Shown here in pieces: positions 50,878 to 60,301 of a stretch of DNA of 64,000 bases. Below the pieces are notes generated by a model. That model was not told the DNA's origin, searched no databases, and saw nothing but the letters and a program-made list of their open reading frames with translations. The stretch is from an uncultured Sulfurovum sp. (GTDB lineage Bacteria > Campylobacterota > Campylobacteria > Campylobacterales > Sulfurovaceae): contig CACVAP010000047.1 of assembly GCA_902727895.1 (NCBI GenBank), positions 1 to 64,000 on the forward strand, given 5' to 3'. Position 1 is the first letter of the stretch. Each line of letters begins with the position of its first letter. Made by a program: the position numbers and the translations under genes.

Positions 50878-52604
50878 TACTTTTCTCCTTTATCTGGATT
50901 TGCAATTTTAGGTAACATCATATTATTTAATGCACCATTTGCTGGAACCATTGGTAAAACATCTTCAAAACGTGCTACTTGAATGTTAATAAATGCAACT
51001 TTATCTTTTTCAATAGCATCTTTTAATGCTGCATCAAATTCTTCTTTAGTAGTAACATCATAACCAATACCATGACATGATTCAGCTAACGCTTTATAAT
51101 TTGGCTGAAAAGTCAAATCTGTCTCAGCATAACGTCCTTCATAAAAGAATGTTTGCCATTGACGAACCATACCAAGGAAATGGTTATTTAAAATAACGTT
51201 AATTACAGGAATCTTATATTCAGAAGCTGTTATTAGCTCCTGCATATTCATTAAGATTGATCCATCACCTGTTACATTAATAACTGTTTTGTCTGGAAAT
51301 GCTTTTTTAGCACCTATTCCTGCTGGTAAACCAAAGCCCATAGTTCCTAAACCACCTGAGTTAATCCATTGTCTTGGTCTATCAAAAGGAAAGTGTTGAG
51401 CTGCCCACATTTGGTGCTGACCAACATCAGAAGTAATGATGGCTTGTTCACCAACAAGTTCACCTAAACGTTCAATGACCCATTGAGGTTTAATTACTTC
51501 ATCAGAATCTTCAAATGATTGAGGATATAAAGCATCATAACGTGCTAGAATTTCTCTCCAATCTGTGTACTGCTCTGGATCAACCTTACCTGTAAGTCCA
51601 GAAATCATCATTTCTACAACTTCTTTTACATCACCAACAATTGGATAATCTACATTAACCAATTTACCAATGTTAGCAGGATCAATATCTACATGAACAA
51701 TTTTTGCATATTTACCAAACTCAGAAAGTTTACCCGTAACACGATCATCAAATCTAGCCCCAAGAGAAATAATTAAATCAGTCTCAGACATTGCCATATT
51801 AGATGCATAATTACCATGCATACCAAGCATTCCTAAACGTAAAGGATTTTTTGCACCCATCGCACCTAATGCCATTAATGTTTCAACCGTTGGAATTTGG
51901 CTTAACGCTGCCAATTCACGTATTGAATCACTTGCATTTGATAAGATTACTCCTCCACCTAAGTAAAGTAAGGGCTTCTTCGCTTTTAAGATTGCTTCAA
52001 CAGCAGCTGAAACATCCTCTTCTTTTGCTTTAGGAACCGTTAAGTAACTTGGGATATCTACTTCATCAGGATAAACGAAATCACCCATTTCAGCTGTAAT
52101 ATCTTTTGGAATATCCACAAGAACTGGTCCAGGTCTACCTGTACGTGCTATGTGAAATGCCTCTTTTAAAATACGAGGTAAGTCATCAATAGAACGAACC
52201 AAGTAATTGTGTTTTGTACAAGGTCTTGAAATACCAACAGCATCAATTTCTTGAAATCCATCCGTACCTAAAAGAAACTGTGGTACTTGTCCTGAAATAA
52301 CAACCAAAGGAATTGAATCCATGTAGGCTGTTGCCAATCCTGTAACTGCATTGGTAAAACCAGGTCCACTGGTAACCATAGCAACACCAACTTCTCCGTT
52401 AGCTCTTGCATATCCATCAGCAGCATGTACAGAGGCTTGCTCATGTCTGTTTAAAATATGTTCGAATCCATCTTGCTTATATATTGCGTCATATACGTTC
52501 ATGATAGCACCACCAGGGTAACCAAATACGGTCTTTACTCCCTCAGCTACCAGTGCTTCACAAACCATTTGTGCACCATTCATGTTCATGAATCTTTGCT
52601 CCAA
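50877..52604 (-). CDS. ilvB: acetolactate synthase large (catalytic) subunit
   Basis: A ThDP-dependent enzyme that starts branched-chain amino acid synthesis. It has 575 residues, with VFGYPGGAIMNVYDAIY and the catalytic Glu in NRHEQASVHAADGYARA, a FAD/central domain, and the ThDP-binding motif GDGSILMNMQELITASEYKIPVINVILNN. It precedes ilvH in a two-gene operon. The choice between ilvB and ilvI naming is arbitrary here. Confidence 0.95.
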   Translation of the reverse strand: MEQRFMNMNGAQMVCEALVAEGVKTVFGYPGGAIMNVYDAIYKQDGFEHILNRHEQASVHAADGYARANGEVGVAMVTSGPGFTNAVTGLATAYMDSIPLVVISGQVPQFLLGTDGFQEIDAVGISRPCTKHNYLVRSIDDLPRILKEAFHIARTGRPGPVLVDIPKDITAEMGDFVYPDEVDIPSYLTVPKAKEEDVSAAVEAILKAKKPLLYLGGGVILSNASDSIRELAALSQIPTVETLMALGAMGAKNPLRLGMLGMHGNYASNMAMSETDLIISLGARFDDRVTGKLSEFGKYAKIVHVDIDPANIGKLVNVDYPIVGDVKEVVEMMISGLTGKVDPEQYTDWREILARYDALYPQSFEDSDEVIKPQWVIERLGELVGEQAIITSDVGQHQMWAAQHFPFDRPRQWINSGGLGTMGFGLPAGIGAKKAFPDKTVINVTGDGSILMNMQELITASEYKIPVINVILNNHFLGMVRQWQTFFYEGRYAETDLTFQPNYKALAESCHGIGYDVTTKEEFDAALKDAIEKDKVAFINIQVARFEDVLPMVPANGALNNMMLPKIANPDKGEK

Positions 52605-52662
52605 TCGTTTTGTAATTTTGTGGGGGATTCTAACAAAATATGACTAAAAGAGGGGTGAAAAT

Positions 52663-53082
52663 TTATTCTTTAGGACAGGAAAGTCCAGAACCTTCTAAAC
52701 AAAAACTCTCTTTACATTCAGCACCTTCGTAATCTGAACAACATTTACAAATTTCTTCTTCAACCATCTTTTCATCTTTTTCAACATAAGTAGAAAGCTT
52801 ATCTTTAAAAATCGAAAATACAAAGCTACCTAATGTTGCTGCTGTTGAATTACTTTTTTTATACATACCCTCAAGCGAAGTTAAATGAGGTTTTACTTGT
52901 TCATCAATTTCCAAGCGTAAATCAGAAACTAAAGCAGCCTCCTCTAGCTCTTCTTTAGAAACTACTTTTTTAGGTGTCGATAAAATATTTGAAAAAACTT
53001 TAATCACATTTAAAAAAAGTACGATTCCGATGAGTGTAAATACGCCATAAATTAATAAGGTATTAATGTCCATGTCCATCAC
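52663..53082 (-). CDS. small membrane protein with cysteine-rich tail
   Basis: 139 residues: one N-terminal membrane helix (residues ~8-30), a charged helical middle, and a C-terminal tail with seven cysteines (ICKCCSDYEGAECKESFCLEGSGLSCPKE region). The tail could bind metal or form disulfides. I recognise no family. It overlaps the mrdA stop by 20 bases and so is likely translated from the cell-wall operon. Starts at 53082, 53079 or 53073 are all possible. Confidence 0.6.
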   Translation of the reverse strand: MMDMDINTLLIYGVFTLIGIVLFLNVIKVFSNILSTPKKVVSKEELEEAALVSDLRLEIDEQVKPHLTSLEGMYKKSNSTAATLGSFVFSIFKDKLSTYVEKDEKMVEEEICKCCSDYEGAECKESFCLEGSGLSCPKE

Positions 53083-54937
53083 CTTTTTTCTTTTTTGTTA
53101 AATCTTTTAATTTTATTTTACCTTTAAAGTCATCTCCAAAGTAACCCTCATTTGCCATCCATTTATATATTTCTGCTGCAATAGGACCAGCTGTACTACC
53201 ACCATGTCCTCCATGTTCAACCAATACAGTAACCACATACTTAGGATTCTCATATGGTGCATAAGTAGTAAGCCAAGCATGAGAACGACTATAGTAATCT
53301 AACTGAGATTCAAGCATTCTTTTTTTCTCACCTTGGGGAATAGAAACAACCTGTGAAGTTCCCGTTTTACCTGCCACAATAATTGGTAATTTTGACATCG
53401 TACGTCTTGCTGTTCCTCTTTGTGAATTACATACATCATACATACCTAAACGTATGGTATTTAAATGTTGTTTATTAACTTCAAAGGTCTCATATTTTTT
53501 TTCAACTTTTCTTCCAGCAATAACATCTACAAAATGTGGTGTGGGTAAACGTTCTGTTGCTAAAAATGCTGTATACTGAGCTACTTGTAAAGGTGTTGCT
53601 AAGTTATATCCTTGTCCAATAGAAGAAATAACCGTTTCCCCTCTATACCAGCCCTGCTTAAAACGCTTTCTCTTCCATGGCTTGTCTGGAACAATTCCTG
53701 TACGCTCACGAGGTAAGTCAACACCTGTTTTAACACCTAAACCCATTTTTCTTAATGATTTTGCCATAGAATTAATACCCGTATCTAATGCCTTGTTATA
53801 AAAATAAACATCACAACTTTCCCTAATAGCTTTTCTTAGCCCTACTTGTCCATGACCATAACGAGACCAACATCTAAACTTATGTTTACTTTTTCCTAGA
53901 GTAATATATCCTTTACAATACTCTGTACTTTCAACAGCTGTTCCAGCTTTAGAAAAAGCCAATGCCATTCCCATTTTAATAGTTGACCCTGGAGGGTACG
54001 CCCCTCCTACTATTTTATTGGTGAAAGGATGATCTAAATTTGTAATTAATGCTTTCCAGTCTTTAGTCGAAATTCCTCCAACAAATAAATTTGGATCATA
54101 AGAAGGATAAGAGACACCTGCAATAATATCACCATCTATCCCCATAACTACAGCAACACCAGCTTGCCCAACAAAAAGCTCATTAATTCTTTTTTGTAAT
54201 CCTAAGTCAATATTTAAAACAAGGTTTTGATCATCTTTCGGATCTACTTTTTCTAACTCTGCTACTTCTTTATTTCTAGCAGAAACTTTTACCAAACGGT
54301 AACCCAGTTCACCTTGTAAAACATTATTATATTCTCTTTCAAGCCCTGTCTTACCAATAACACCTACTTTTTCTACAACTGGGTCTTTTTCATTTTCTTT
54401 TAAATTTGATCGTCCTACATAACCTACAATATGTGTAGCCAATGAACCTGCTGGATACATCCTTTTAGTTTCAGATTCTATTTTTAATGACTTATTAATA
54501 CTTAATTTTGGATAAGCACCAATCATTCCATCATAACCAATAAAATCTACTACAGGAATATATCTATGATTATATGAGGAGTCTTTTTTAACATATTTTG
54601 TAATGAGTTTCGTTTGATTTAAGTCAGGAAATTCCTTAACAATCCCAGCAATAAGTTTAATAAGTTTTGTATCAGCAACTCTTTTTTTCAGTATTTTATC
54701 ATACTTAGTCAAATGAGGTGCGATTTTAATAGAAAATCCAATGTCGTTCACAGCCAATAATTTACCATGCCTATCCAAGATTTCACCACGTACTGGTTTT
54801 ATAAAATATTTACGCTCAATATTCATTTGAGCCAGATTTTCATAGTAGTAGTTTGACTTAATTGAAATTTGATAAATACGTGAAATTAACATAAGCCAAA
54901 AAAGTACAAAGATAATAAGAATTATAGAAAATCTCAC
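53063..54937 (-). CDS. mrdA: penicillin-binding protein 2
   Basis: The transpeptidase of the rod-shape elongasome, 624 residues. It has an N-terminal membrane anchor (residues ~5-22), a dimerisation domain (RGEILDRHGKLLAVND), and a transpeptidase domain with the active-site Ser in YPPGSTIKM, SCD in RESCDVYFYN and KTGTSQ. It overlaps the upstream MreD-like gene by four bases and runs into the Cys-tail gene downstream. Confidence 0.95.
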   Translation of the reverse strand: MRFSIILIIFVLFWLMLISRIYQISIKSNYYYENLAQMNIERKYFIKPVRGEILDRHGKLLAVNDIGFSIKIAPHLTKYDKILKKRVADTKLIKLIAGIVKEFPDLNQTKLITKYVKKDSSYNHRYIPVVDFIGYDGMIGAYPKLSINKSLKIESETKRMYPAGSLATHIVGYVGRSNLKENEKDPVVEKVGVIGKTGLEREYNNVLQGELGYRLVKVSARNKEVAELEKVDPKDDQNLVLNIDLGLQKRINELFVGQAGVAVVMGIDGDIIAGVSYPSYDPNLFVGGISTKDWKALITNLDHPFTNKIVGGAYPPGSTIKMGMALAFSKAGTAVESTEYCKGYITLGKSKHKFRCWSRYGHGQVGLRKAIRESCDVYFYNKALDTGINSMAKSLRKMGLGVKTGVDLPRERTGIVPDKPWKRKRFKQGWYRGETVISSIGQGYNLATPLQVAQYTAFLATERLPTPHFVDVIAGRKVEKKYETFEVNKQHLNTIRLGMYDVCNSQRGTARRTMSKLPIIVAGKTGTSQVVSIPQGEKKRMLESQLDYYSRSHAWLTTYAPYENPKYVVTVLVEHGGHGGSTAGPIAAEIYKWMANEGYFGDDFKGKIKLKDLTKKKKGDGHGH

Positions 54938-55395
54938 AGTAACACTCCAATAAAGATGTCAACCACAATATAATAAACCAAAAGCATGTCAGCTAATACA
55001 GTACTGGTATTAAATATAAAATCATAGATAAATAAAGATAGATAATAAGAAGAATCAATAATAATAATTAATGCAAAAAGTAGACATACCTTACATCTAA
55101 CCAAACGTTTTAAGGGTGTATACACAAACATATATATAATCATAATCATAAATATTGACAAAAAGAGAGGTAAACTTAAATTTAAATCTAAGTTTAATAA
55201 GTAAAATAATGCTGCAAAAACATAAACTTTCTCTTTATTCAGATTTAAAATTAAAATATACCCTACCAAGCCAATAAAGGGAGGAAGCATTGTGTACATA
55301 GAAACAAATAAAGGATAAGTAACAACAAAAAGAGTAATAAGTACTTTAGATAAAAGACTTAGCCCTTCTTCATCAAAACTATCAAATTTATTCAC
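54934..55395 (-). CDS. MreD-like integral membrane protein
   Basis: 153 residues, almost wholly hydrophobic with about five membrane segments. The size, topology and place directly before mrdA fit MreD, the rod-shape complex subunit. Sequence identity in MreD is always low, so context carries most of the call. mreB and mreC are not in the window. Confidence 0.6.
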   Translation of the reverse strand: MNKFDSFDEEGLSLLSKVLITLFVVTYPLFVSMYTMLPPFIGLVGYILILNLNKEKVYVFAALFYLLNLDLNLSLPLFLSIFMIMIIYMFVYTPLKRLVRCKVCLLFALIIIIDSSYYLSLFIYDFIFNTSTVLADMLLVYYIVVDIFIGVLL

Positions 55396-55404
55396 ACACT
55401 TCTC

Positions 55405-55872
55405 CTAACTTGCTAATTTATAAACTAATGAAATTTCGTTACAAACTGGAAAGTGAATACACTTTATGCAGTCTGCCCATATCTTATGTTCTGGAATGCT
55501 CTCTTTTGCTATTTCAACAAAATTCATTTTCTTAAAAAACTCAGGTAAATAAGTTAAAACAAGTACCTCTTCAGCAACATTCAAATCTTTGGCTTCTTCT
55601 AATGCAAAAAGAACCATCTGTTTTCCAATACTCTTTCCTCTATTACCTTCTGCAACTATTAAAGATCGAATCTCAGCCACTCTAAGAGAATGGATGTGTA
55701 ATGCTGCATAGCCTACAATCACATCATTTTCTTTGGCTAAAACATATGAACGGATATTGGTTGCGACTTCATCTTCATTACGCTCAAGAATTATTCCATC
55801 TGCAACTTCTTGTTTAACCATAACTTGCATTTCGGGAATATCGGAAAGAGTAGCTTTAACTAATTTGACCAT
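55405..55872 (-). CDS. GNAT N-acetyltransferase, ArgA/ArgO-like
   Basis: 155 residues of the GNAT fold, with the acetyl-CoA loop VAEGNRGKSIGKQMVLFALEEA and VLTYLPEFFKKMNFVEI. The C-terminal part (IWADCIKCIHFPVCNEISLVY) resembles the short acetyltransferases that make N-acetylglutamate for arginine synthesis in Campylobacterota and others. The gene overlaps engB by 13 bases. An arginine role is plausible but not proven by the neighbourhood. Confidence 0.75.
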   Translation of the reverse strand: MVKLVKATLSDIPEMQVMVKQEVADGIILERNEDEVATNIRSYVLAKENDVIVGYAALHIHSLRVAEIRSLIVAEGNRGKSIGKQMVLFALEEAKDLNVAEEVLVLTYLPEFFKKMNFVEIAKESIPEHKIWADCIKCIHFPVCNEISLVYKLAS

Positions 55873-56477
55873 TCATCAAGCCCAAAAACATGTTCAAAAA
55901 TTTTCTGATGTATTCTGTCATAACCAATACGCTTAGAGTTAGAAATAGTTATACAACCAGGAAACGCTTTTTTCAATGCTGTCTTTTCTTTCATATTTAG
56001 TTTGTCAATTTTTGTAAATACATCCAAGTAAAGCTGATCTCCACGAATAAATTTCTTAACATATTCATCCACACTTTTATCTATGGAAGCATTAGGGTGT
56101 CGAGCATCACGAAGATGAATAAAAACACGAATTGAAACCCTATGTTTAATAAACTCAACTAAGTTCTTCTGCCATACACCTTTTAAATCTTTAGAAACTT
56201 TTGCATAACCAAAGCCTGGTAAATCTACAAAGCGAACATTCCAATCTTTCTCATCATGAATATAACGAATGTCAAAAAAGTTTATGAGTTGTGTCTTACC
56301 CGGTGTAGCTGATGATTTTGCTAAATTCTTACGTGCTGTTAATCCATTAATTGTTGAACTTTTCCCAACATTTGATCGTCCTAAAAAAACAATTTCACTC
56401 ACGGTATCATCTACTGAATCACCCAATGCTTGGGCTGATTTCATAAAGTTTGCTTCTACAAGTCTTGGTGTTGCCAT
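55860..56477 (-). CDS. engB: ribosome biogenesis GTPase EngB (YihA/YsxC)
   Basis: 205 residues of a TRAFAC GTPase needed for large-subunit assembly: P-loop FLGRSNVGKSSTINGL, G2/G3 in TPGKTQLINFF and VDLPGFGYAKV, and G4 FTKIDKLN. The length is normal. Its start shares a base with the lptA stop codon; the gene order lptA-engB is common in this phylum. Confidence 0.95.
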   Translation of the reverse strand: MATPRLVEANFMKSAQALGDSVDDTVSEIVFLGRSNVGKSSTINGLTARKNLAKSSATPGKTQLINFFDIRYIHDEKDWNVRFVDLPGFGYAKVSKDLKGVWQKNLVEFIKHRVSIRVFIHLRDARHPNASIDKSVDEYVKKFIRGDQLYLDVFTKIDKLNMKEKTALKKAFPGCITISNSKRIGYDRIHQKIFEHVFGLDEWSN

Positions 56478-56941
56478 TATTTTCTGTCCTCAATCTCAAA
56501 TATAAAGTGTACTGGTTTTTTCTTTTTACCTTTAATATCAGCTAAGCCTGTTTTTAAATCTAGTGAGACAGATTCTGCTTTGATAACCCTATTATTCGTT
56601 AAATCTTTTAAGACTACGTTCTTTTTAAAAAGATATTTTGAACTTTTAGGTGAATAAGTAACGGATCCAGCTTCACCGAGATAGTGAATTTTTTTTTCCG
56701 TTAAATCAAATTTTACATCACCTGTTGCAATGTATTTTTCAGCTTTTCTTTGATCATTAAAAAAGACTGTTATTTTAGAAGCATTAAATTCATTTTTATC
56801 TTGTTTAATTTTAGCATTTCCTTCAAAATAAGCTTCTTGATTAATATCGTTAGCATAAAAATGATCTGCCTTAATATCAACGATATCTGCCATCAAATTT
56901 AAGGTATATAGAAAAATAAATAATAAAAAAATTCGTTTCAT
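56477..56941 (-). CDS. lptA: LPS transport periplasmic protein LptA
   Basis: About 154 residues with a signal peptide (MKRIFLLFIFLYTLNLMA) and the OstA/LptA beta-jellyroll (VDIKADHFYANDINQEAYFEGNAKIKQ, KYIATGDVKFDLTEKKIHY). It bridges LPS across the periplasm. I start at the ATG at 56941, preceded by GGGAA. An upstream in-frame start at 56968 would put nine residues before the signal peptide. Confidence 0.88.
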   Translation of the reverse strand: MKRIFLLFIFLYTLNLMADIVDIKADHFYANDINQEAYFEGNAKIKQDKNEFNASKITVFFNDQRKAEKYIATGDVKFDLTEKKIHYLGEAGSVTYSPKSSKYLFKKNVVLKDLTNNRVIKAESVSLDLKTGLADIKGKKKKPVHFIFEIEDRK

Positions 56942-57076
56942 ATAAAGTATTCCCAGTTTTTCTGTCATTATAGCGTTTTAAGAAAAAATGATAAAGACTT
57001 TAGAAAAATTCATTAAATTTTCTTTGTGCTAATATTGATATAATGTCATTAATTAACTAAAGAAAGAACTATTTTA

Positions 57077-57892
57077 ATGAAAAAACACTACTCCTCTCTC
57101 CTCTCAACTGGCTTTGGTAAGTTTGCCTCAAGACCTTTTTCAAAACCTGTGCAAAAATTTATCAATAAATCTTATGTAAAACTGATGGGTTTAGACATGT
57201 CAGAATTTGACAATCCAGCAAATTATCCAACACTTAATAAGCTCTTTACCCGTTCATTTATAACAGCTAAAGAGATTACAGAAGATGAAAGTATTATGAT
57301 TTCACCTGTTGATGCATTGGTAACTGATTTCGGTGAAATTACAGAGGGAAAAGCGTACCAAATTAAAGGTATGGAGTATGATATTTCTGAACTTTTTGGC
57401 GAATATCATAAGGAAGCAAGTAGCGCTGTAGAAGGTGGAGAGTTTGTAAACCTTTACCTTTCACCAAAAGACTACCACCGTTATCACACACCAGACAAAC
57501 TAAATATTAAATCTTTAACACATATTCCAGGAAAACTATATCCTGTTAACTTTCCATTATTACGTAATAAGAAAAATCTATTTATAGAAAATGAACGTGT
57601 CATCATAGAGTGTACTGACCAAAAAGACAATGTATTTATTATGGTTCTAGTAGGTGCATTAAATGTTGGTAAAATGGTCGTGACTTTTGAAGACAGCATC
57701 AACACAAATTCAGATATTAGAGAACCTCAACATTACACTTATGAAAACTTAACATTGGAAAAAGGTGAACTTTTTGGTTGGTTTGAAATGGGTTCTACTA
57801 TTTTACTGTTTAGCCAAAAAGGTGTTTATACTCCTGCCCTTGAAGTGAATCAAAAAGTTAAATTTACAGAAAATATTGGAACACTAAAATAA
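57077..57892 (+). CDS. psd: phosphatidylserine decarboxylase proenzyme
   Basis: Psd makes phosphatidylethanolamine. The 271 residues include the conserved VNLYLSPKDYHRYHTP and the self-cleavage region FGWFEMGSTILLF. The Ser of Gly-Ser-Thr becomes the pyruvoyl cofactor. It starts a three-gene operon (psd-HAD-DUF445), each overlapping the next by one base. Confidence 0.95.
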   Translation: MKKHYSSLLSTGFGKFASRPFSKPVQKFINKSYVKLMGLDMSEFDNPANYPTLNKLFTRSFITAKEITEDESIMISPVDALVTDFGEITEGKAYQIKGMEYDISELFGEYHKEASSAVEGGEFVNLYLSPKDYHRYHTPDKLNIKSLTHIPGKLYPVNFPLLRNKKNLFIENERVIIECTDQKDNVFIMVLVGALNVGKMVVTFEDSINTNSDIREPQHYTYENLTLEKGELFGWFEMGSTILLFSQKGVYTPALEVNQKVKFTENIGTLK

Positions 57893-58521
57893 TGAGTACT
57901 ACTAAAAAACTTGTCATTTTTGACATGGACGGAACCCTAGTTGACAGCTCTATTACCATTGTAAATGCCATCAACCATGTACGCTCTAAATTAGGACTGG
58001 TAGCTTTAGAAGCAGAATTAATTTTAGAAAAGGTCAATGACCCAGAACTCAATCCTGCTCTTTTCTTTTATGAAACAGAAGAGTTTACTTCTGAACATGA
58101 AGAGTGGTTTTCAGGGTACTACACCGACAATCATGAACAAGAACTACAGCTCTATAAAGGCATTGAAGAATTTCTAAAAGAATTAATAGCTAAAGGCTAT
58201 AAACTAGCCATCGCAACCAATGCTTACAGGGGTTCGACTTTAGAGTCTTTAACGCATCTAAATGTTCTTGAGTACTTTTCAAGTATTGCTTGTTATGATG
58301 ATGTGGGTAGAGGTAAACCAGCACCAGATATGTTAGAGAAAAACTTAGAAGATTTAAAGCTAGTAACTAAAGATGCTATCTTTGTAGGTGACAGCGAACG
58401 TGATCTCATGGCTGCTAACACCATGAAAATGGATTACATCATGATAAACTGGGGTTTCTCAGACTATGACGATGCTATTCATACCGTAGACAAACTCAAA
58501 GAAAGAATTTTGGAACTTTAA
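57892..58521 (+). CDS. HAD-family hydrolase (phosphoglycolate-phosphatase-like)
   Basis: 209 residues with all HAD motifs: FDMDGTLVDSS (nucleophile and acid Asp), the Thr/Ser motif in AIATNAYRG, Lys in GRGKPAPDM, and GDSERDLMAAN. A small helical cap lies at residues ~20-80. The substrate is unknown; phosphoglycolate phosphatase is one possibility. It lies between psd and the DUF445 gene. Confidence 0.85.
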   Translation: MSTTKKLVIFDMDGTLVDSSITIVNAINHVRSKLGLVALEAELILEKVNDPELNPALFFYETEEFTSEHEEWFSGYYTDNHEQELQLYKGIEEFLKELIAKGYKLAIATNAYRGSTLESLTHLNVLEYFSSIACYDDVGRGKPAPDMLEKNLEDLKLVTKDAIFVGDSERDLMAANTMKMDYIMINWGFSDYDDAIHTVDKLKERILEL

Positions 58522-59243
58522 TGCCAATGTCAATAAATTTTTCAAAAGCCACTATAACGGATGTTGTTTCAGTATCACTGATAGGTATTGGTCTTACTGT
58601 TGCTGCACCCATAGCTAAACCCATTCTCTACACAGGGCTTTTTGCTTTCTCAGGTGCCATTACCAACCAAGTAGCAATCTACATGCTCTTTAACAAAGTT
58701 CCTTTTCTTTATGGTTCAGGCGTTATAGAAGACAACTTTGAAAACTTCAAAGCTTCTATAAAAGAGATGATTATGAAACAGTTTTTCAATAAAGAACAAC
58801 TAACAGCTTTTTTTCAAAGTGAAGAAAAGAAAATAGACCTTGCTCCTTTGGTAGAAAGTGCTGACTTCTCCCCTGCTTTTCATGCCCTAAAACAAAGTGT
58901 TATGGAGTCAAAACTGGGTGACATGCTAAATTTATTTGGTGGAGAAAAATCTTTAGATGCATTAAGAGAACCTTTTGCAAAAAAACTAAAGTCAGCAGTA
59001 GTAGGTATAGTAAGTTCGGAAACTTTCAAAACTCAGATTGACCATCACCTAGTAAACTCATCACTCAACGATGATATTTTAAATACCCTAGATGACCTCA
59101 TTACAAAACGTTTAAAGGACTTAACACCTAAAATGGTAAACGAACTTGTACATGAACTCATTCATACACATTTAGGCTGGTTAGTTGTTTGGGGTGGTGT
59201 GTTTGGTGGAGTTATTGGGCTTATTTCTTCATTTTTAGTTTAA
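58521..59243 (+). CDS. DUF445 family membrane protein
   Basis: 240 residues with a hydrophobic N-terminal hairpin (VSVSLIGIGLTVAAPIAKPILYTGLFAFSGAITNQVAIYMLF) and a C-terminal membrane helix (GWLVVWGGVFGGVIGLISSFL), matching the DUF445 pattern of anchors at both ends around a soluble helical core. The function is unknown. It is last in the psd operon. Confidence 0.8.
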   Translation: MPMSINFSKATITDVVSVSLIGIGLTVAAPIAKPILYTGLFAFSGAITNQVAIYMLFNKVPFLYGSGVIEDNFENFKASIKEMIMKQFFNKEQLTAFFQSEEKKIDLAPLVESADFSPAFHALKQSVMESKLGDMLNLFGGEKSLDALREPFAKKLKSAVVGIVSSETFKTQIDHHLVNSSLNDDILNTLDDLITKRLKDLTPKMVNELVHELIHTHLGWLVVWGGVFGGVIGLISSFLV

Positions 59244-59267
59244 GATAAATATATTCTATATGATTTT

Positions 59268-60287
59268 TTACCCCATAGGGTAAAGAATCTCTTCATGTAC
59301 TTTATTACATTCTGCTAACACTTCAGAACTTAACTCTAAGTCCATTGCTTCAAAAATAGGGTCTAACTGTTCAGCAGAAGTAGCACCTATAATGGTCGAA
59401 GCCACAAAGTCAAACTGTTTTGACCATGCTGTGGCTAAAGTTACAGGGTCTATTCCAGCACGTTTTGCTACACCCAAATACTTTTGAGTCGAAGCCAAAG
59501 TTTTGTCGTTCATAAAACGCGATGCCATTGCTCTTTGTCGTTGATGTTGAGACTTTAGATAAGTTGCAAAGCGACCTTCTACATTGATGGGGTCTTGATT
59601 GTACTTACCACTTAAAACACCACCAGCTAAAGGAGAATAAGGGAGTAGAGAAATCTGCTCTTTTTTACATACTTCTGCCAGTTCATCTAAAAATCTACGG
59701 TTTAGTAAAGAAAAGTTATTTTGAATAGACTCAAAACGTGCAAAGCCATGATGCTCTGAAGTCATCAGCGCTTTGGTAGCTCCATAGGCTGTGTCGTTAG
59801 AGGTTCCTACATAACGTACTTTTCCACTTTTAACCAATCTGTCAAATGCTTCTAGTGTTTCTTCTTTCGGTATCAGTGTGTCAGGCCAGTGCATTTGATA
59901 AAGATCTATGTAGTCGGTCTTTAAACGCTTTAAACTTCCCTCTACAGCTCTTTCTATATGAAACCTATCCATTGCTGTTAAACCATGACGAATGGGTGGT
60001 ACAAACCAGCCATTGGCTGCCCCTGCAACCTTGGTAGCAATAATTAGAGAGTCTCTTGGTTTGTCAGCCATCCACTCACCTACCCACTCTTCACTAATCC
60101 CTGCTAATTTTCCAGAAGGAGGTACAGGGTAAATCTCTGCTGTATCAAAAAAGTTAATGCCTCTGTCATAGGCTTTATCCATTATTTTAAAAGACTCTTT
60201 TTTGTCAGCTTGTGTACCAAAAGTCATGGTTCCTAAACAAATTGGGCTAACTCTTAATCCTGTTTTTCCGATGTATCTATGTGTCAT
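59268..60287 (-). CDS. aldo/keto reductase (Tas-like)
   Basis: 339 residues of the NADPH-dependent aldo/keto reductase barrel: FFDTAEIYP with the catalytic Asp and Tyr, SLIIATKVAG with Lys, DLYQMHWPD with His, and the cofactor region STIIGATSAEQL near the C-terminus. Resembles Tas and related general carbonyl reductases. The substrate is unknown. It lies 14 bases upstream of the convergent end region and is transcribed after the EnvC-like gene. Confidence 0.88.
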   Translation of the reverse strand: MTHRYIGKTGLRVSPICLGTMTFGTQADKKESFKIMDKAYDRGINFFDTAEIYPVPPSGKLAGISEEWVGEWMADKPRDSLIIATKVAGAANGWFVPPIRHGLTAMDRFHIERAVEGSLKRLKTDYIDLYQMHWPDTLIPKEETLEAFDRLVKSGKVRYVGTSNDTAYGATKALMTSEHHGFARFESIQNNFSLLNRRFLDELAEVCKKEQISLLPYSPLAGGVLSGKYNQDPINVEGRFATYLKSQHQRQRAMASRFMNDKTLASTQKYLGVAKRAGIDPVTLATAWSKQFDFVASTIIGATSAEQLDPIFEAMDLELSSEVLAECNKVHEEILYPMG

Positions 60288-60301
60288 AATTTATACCTTG
60301 A

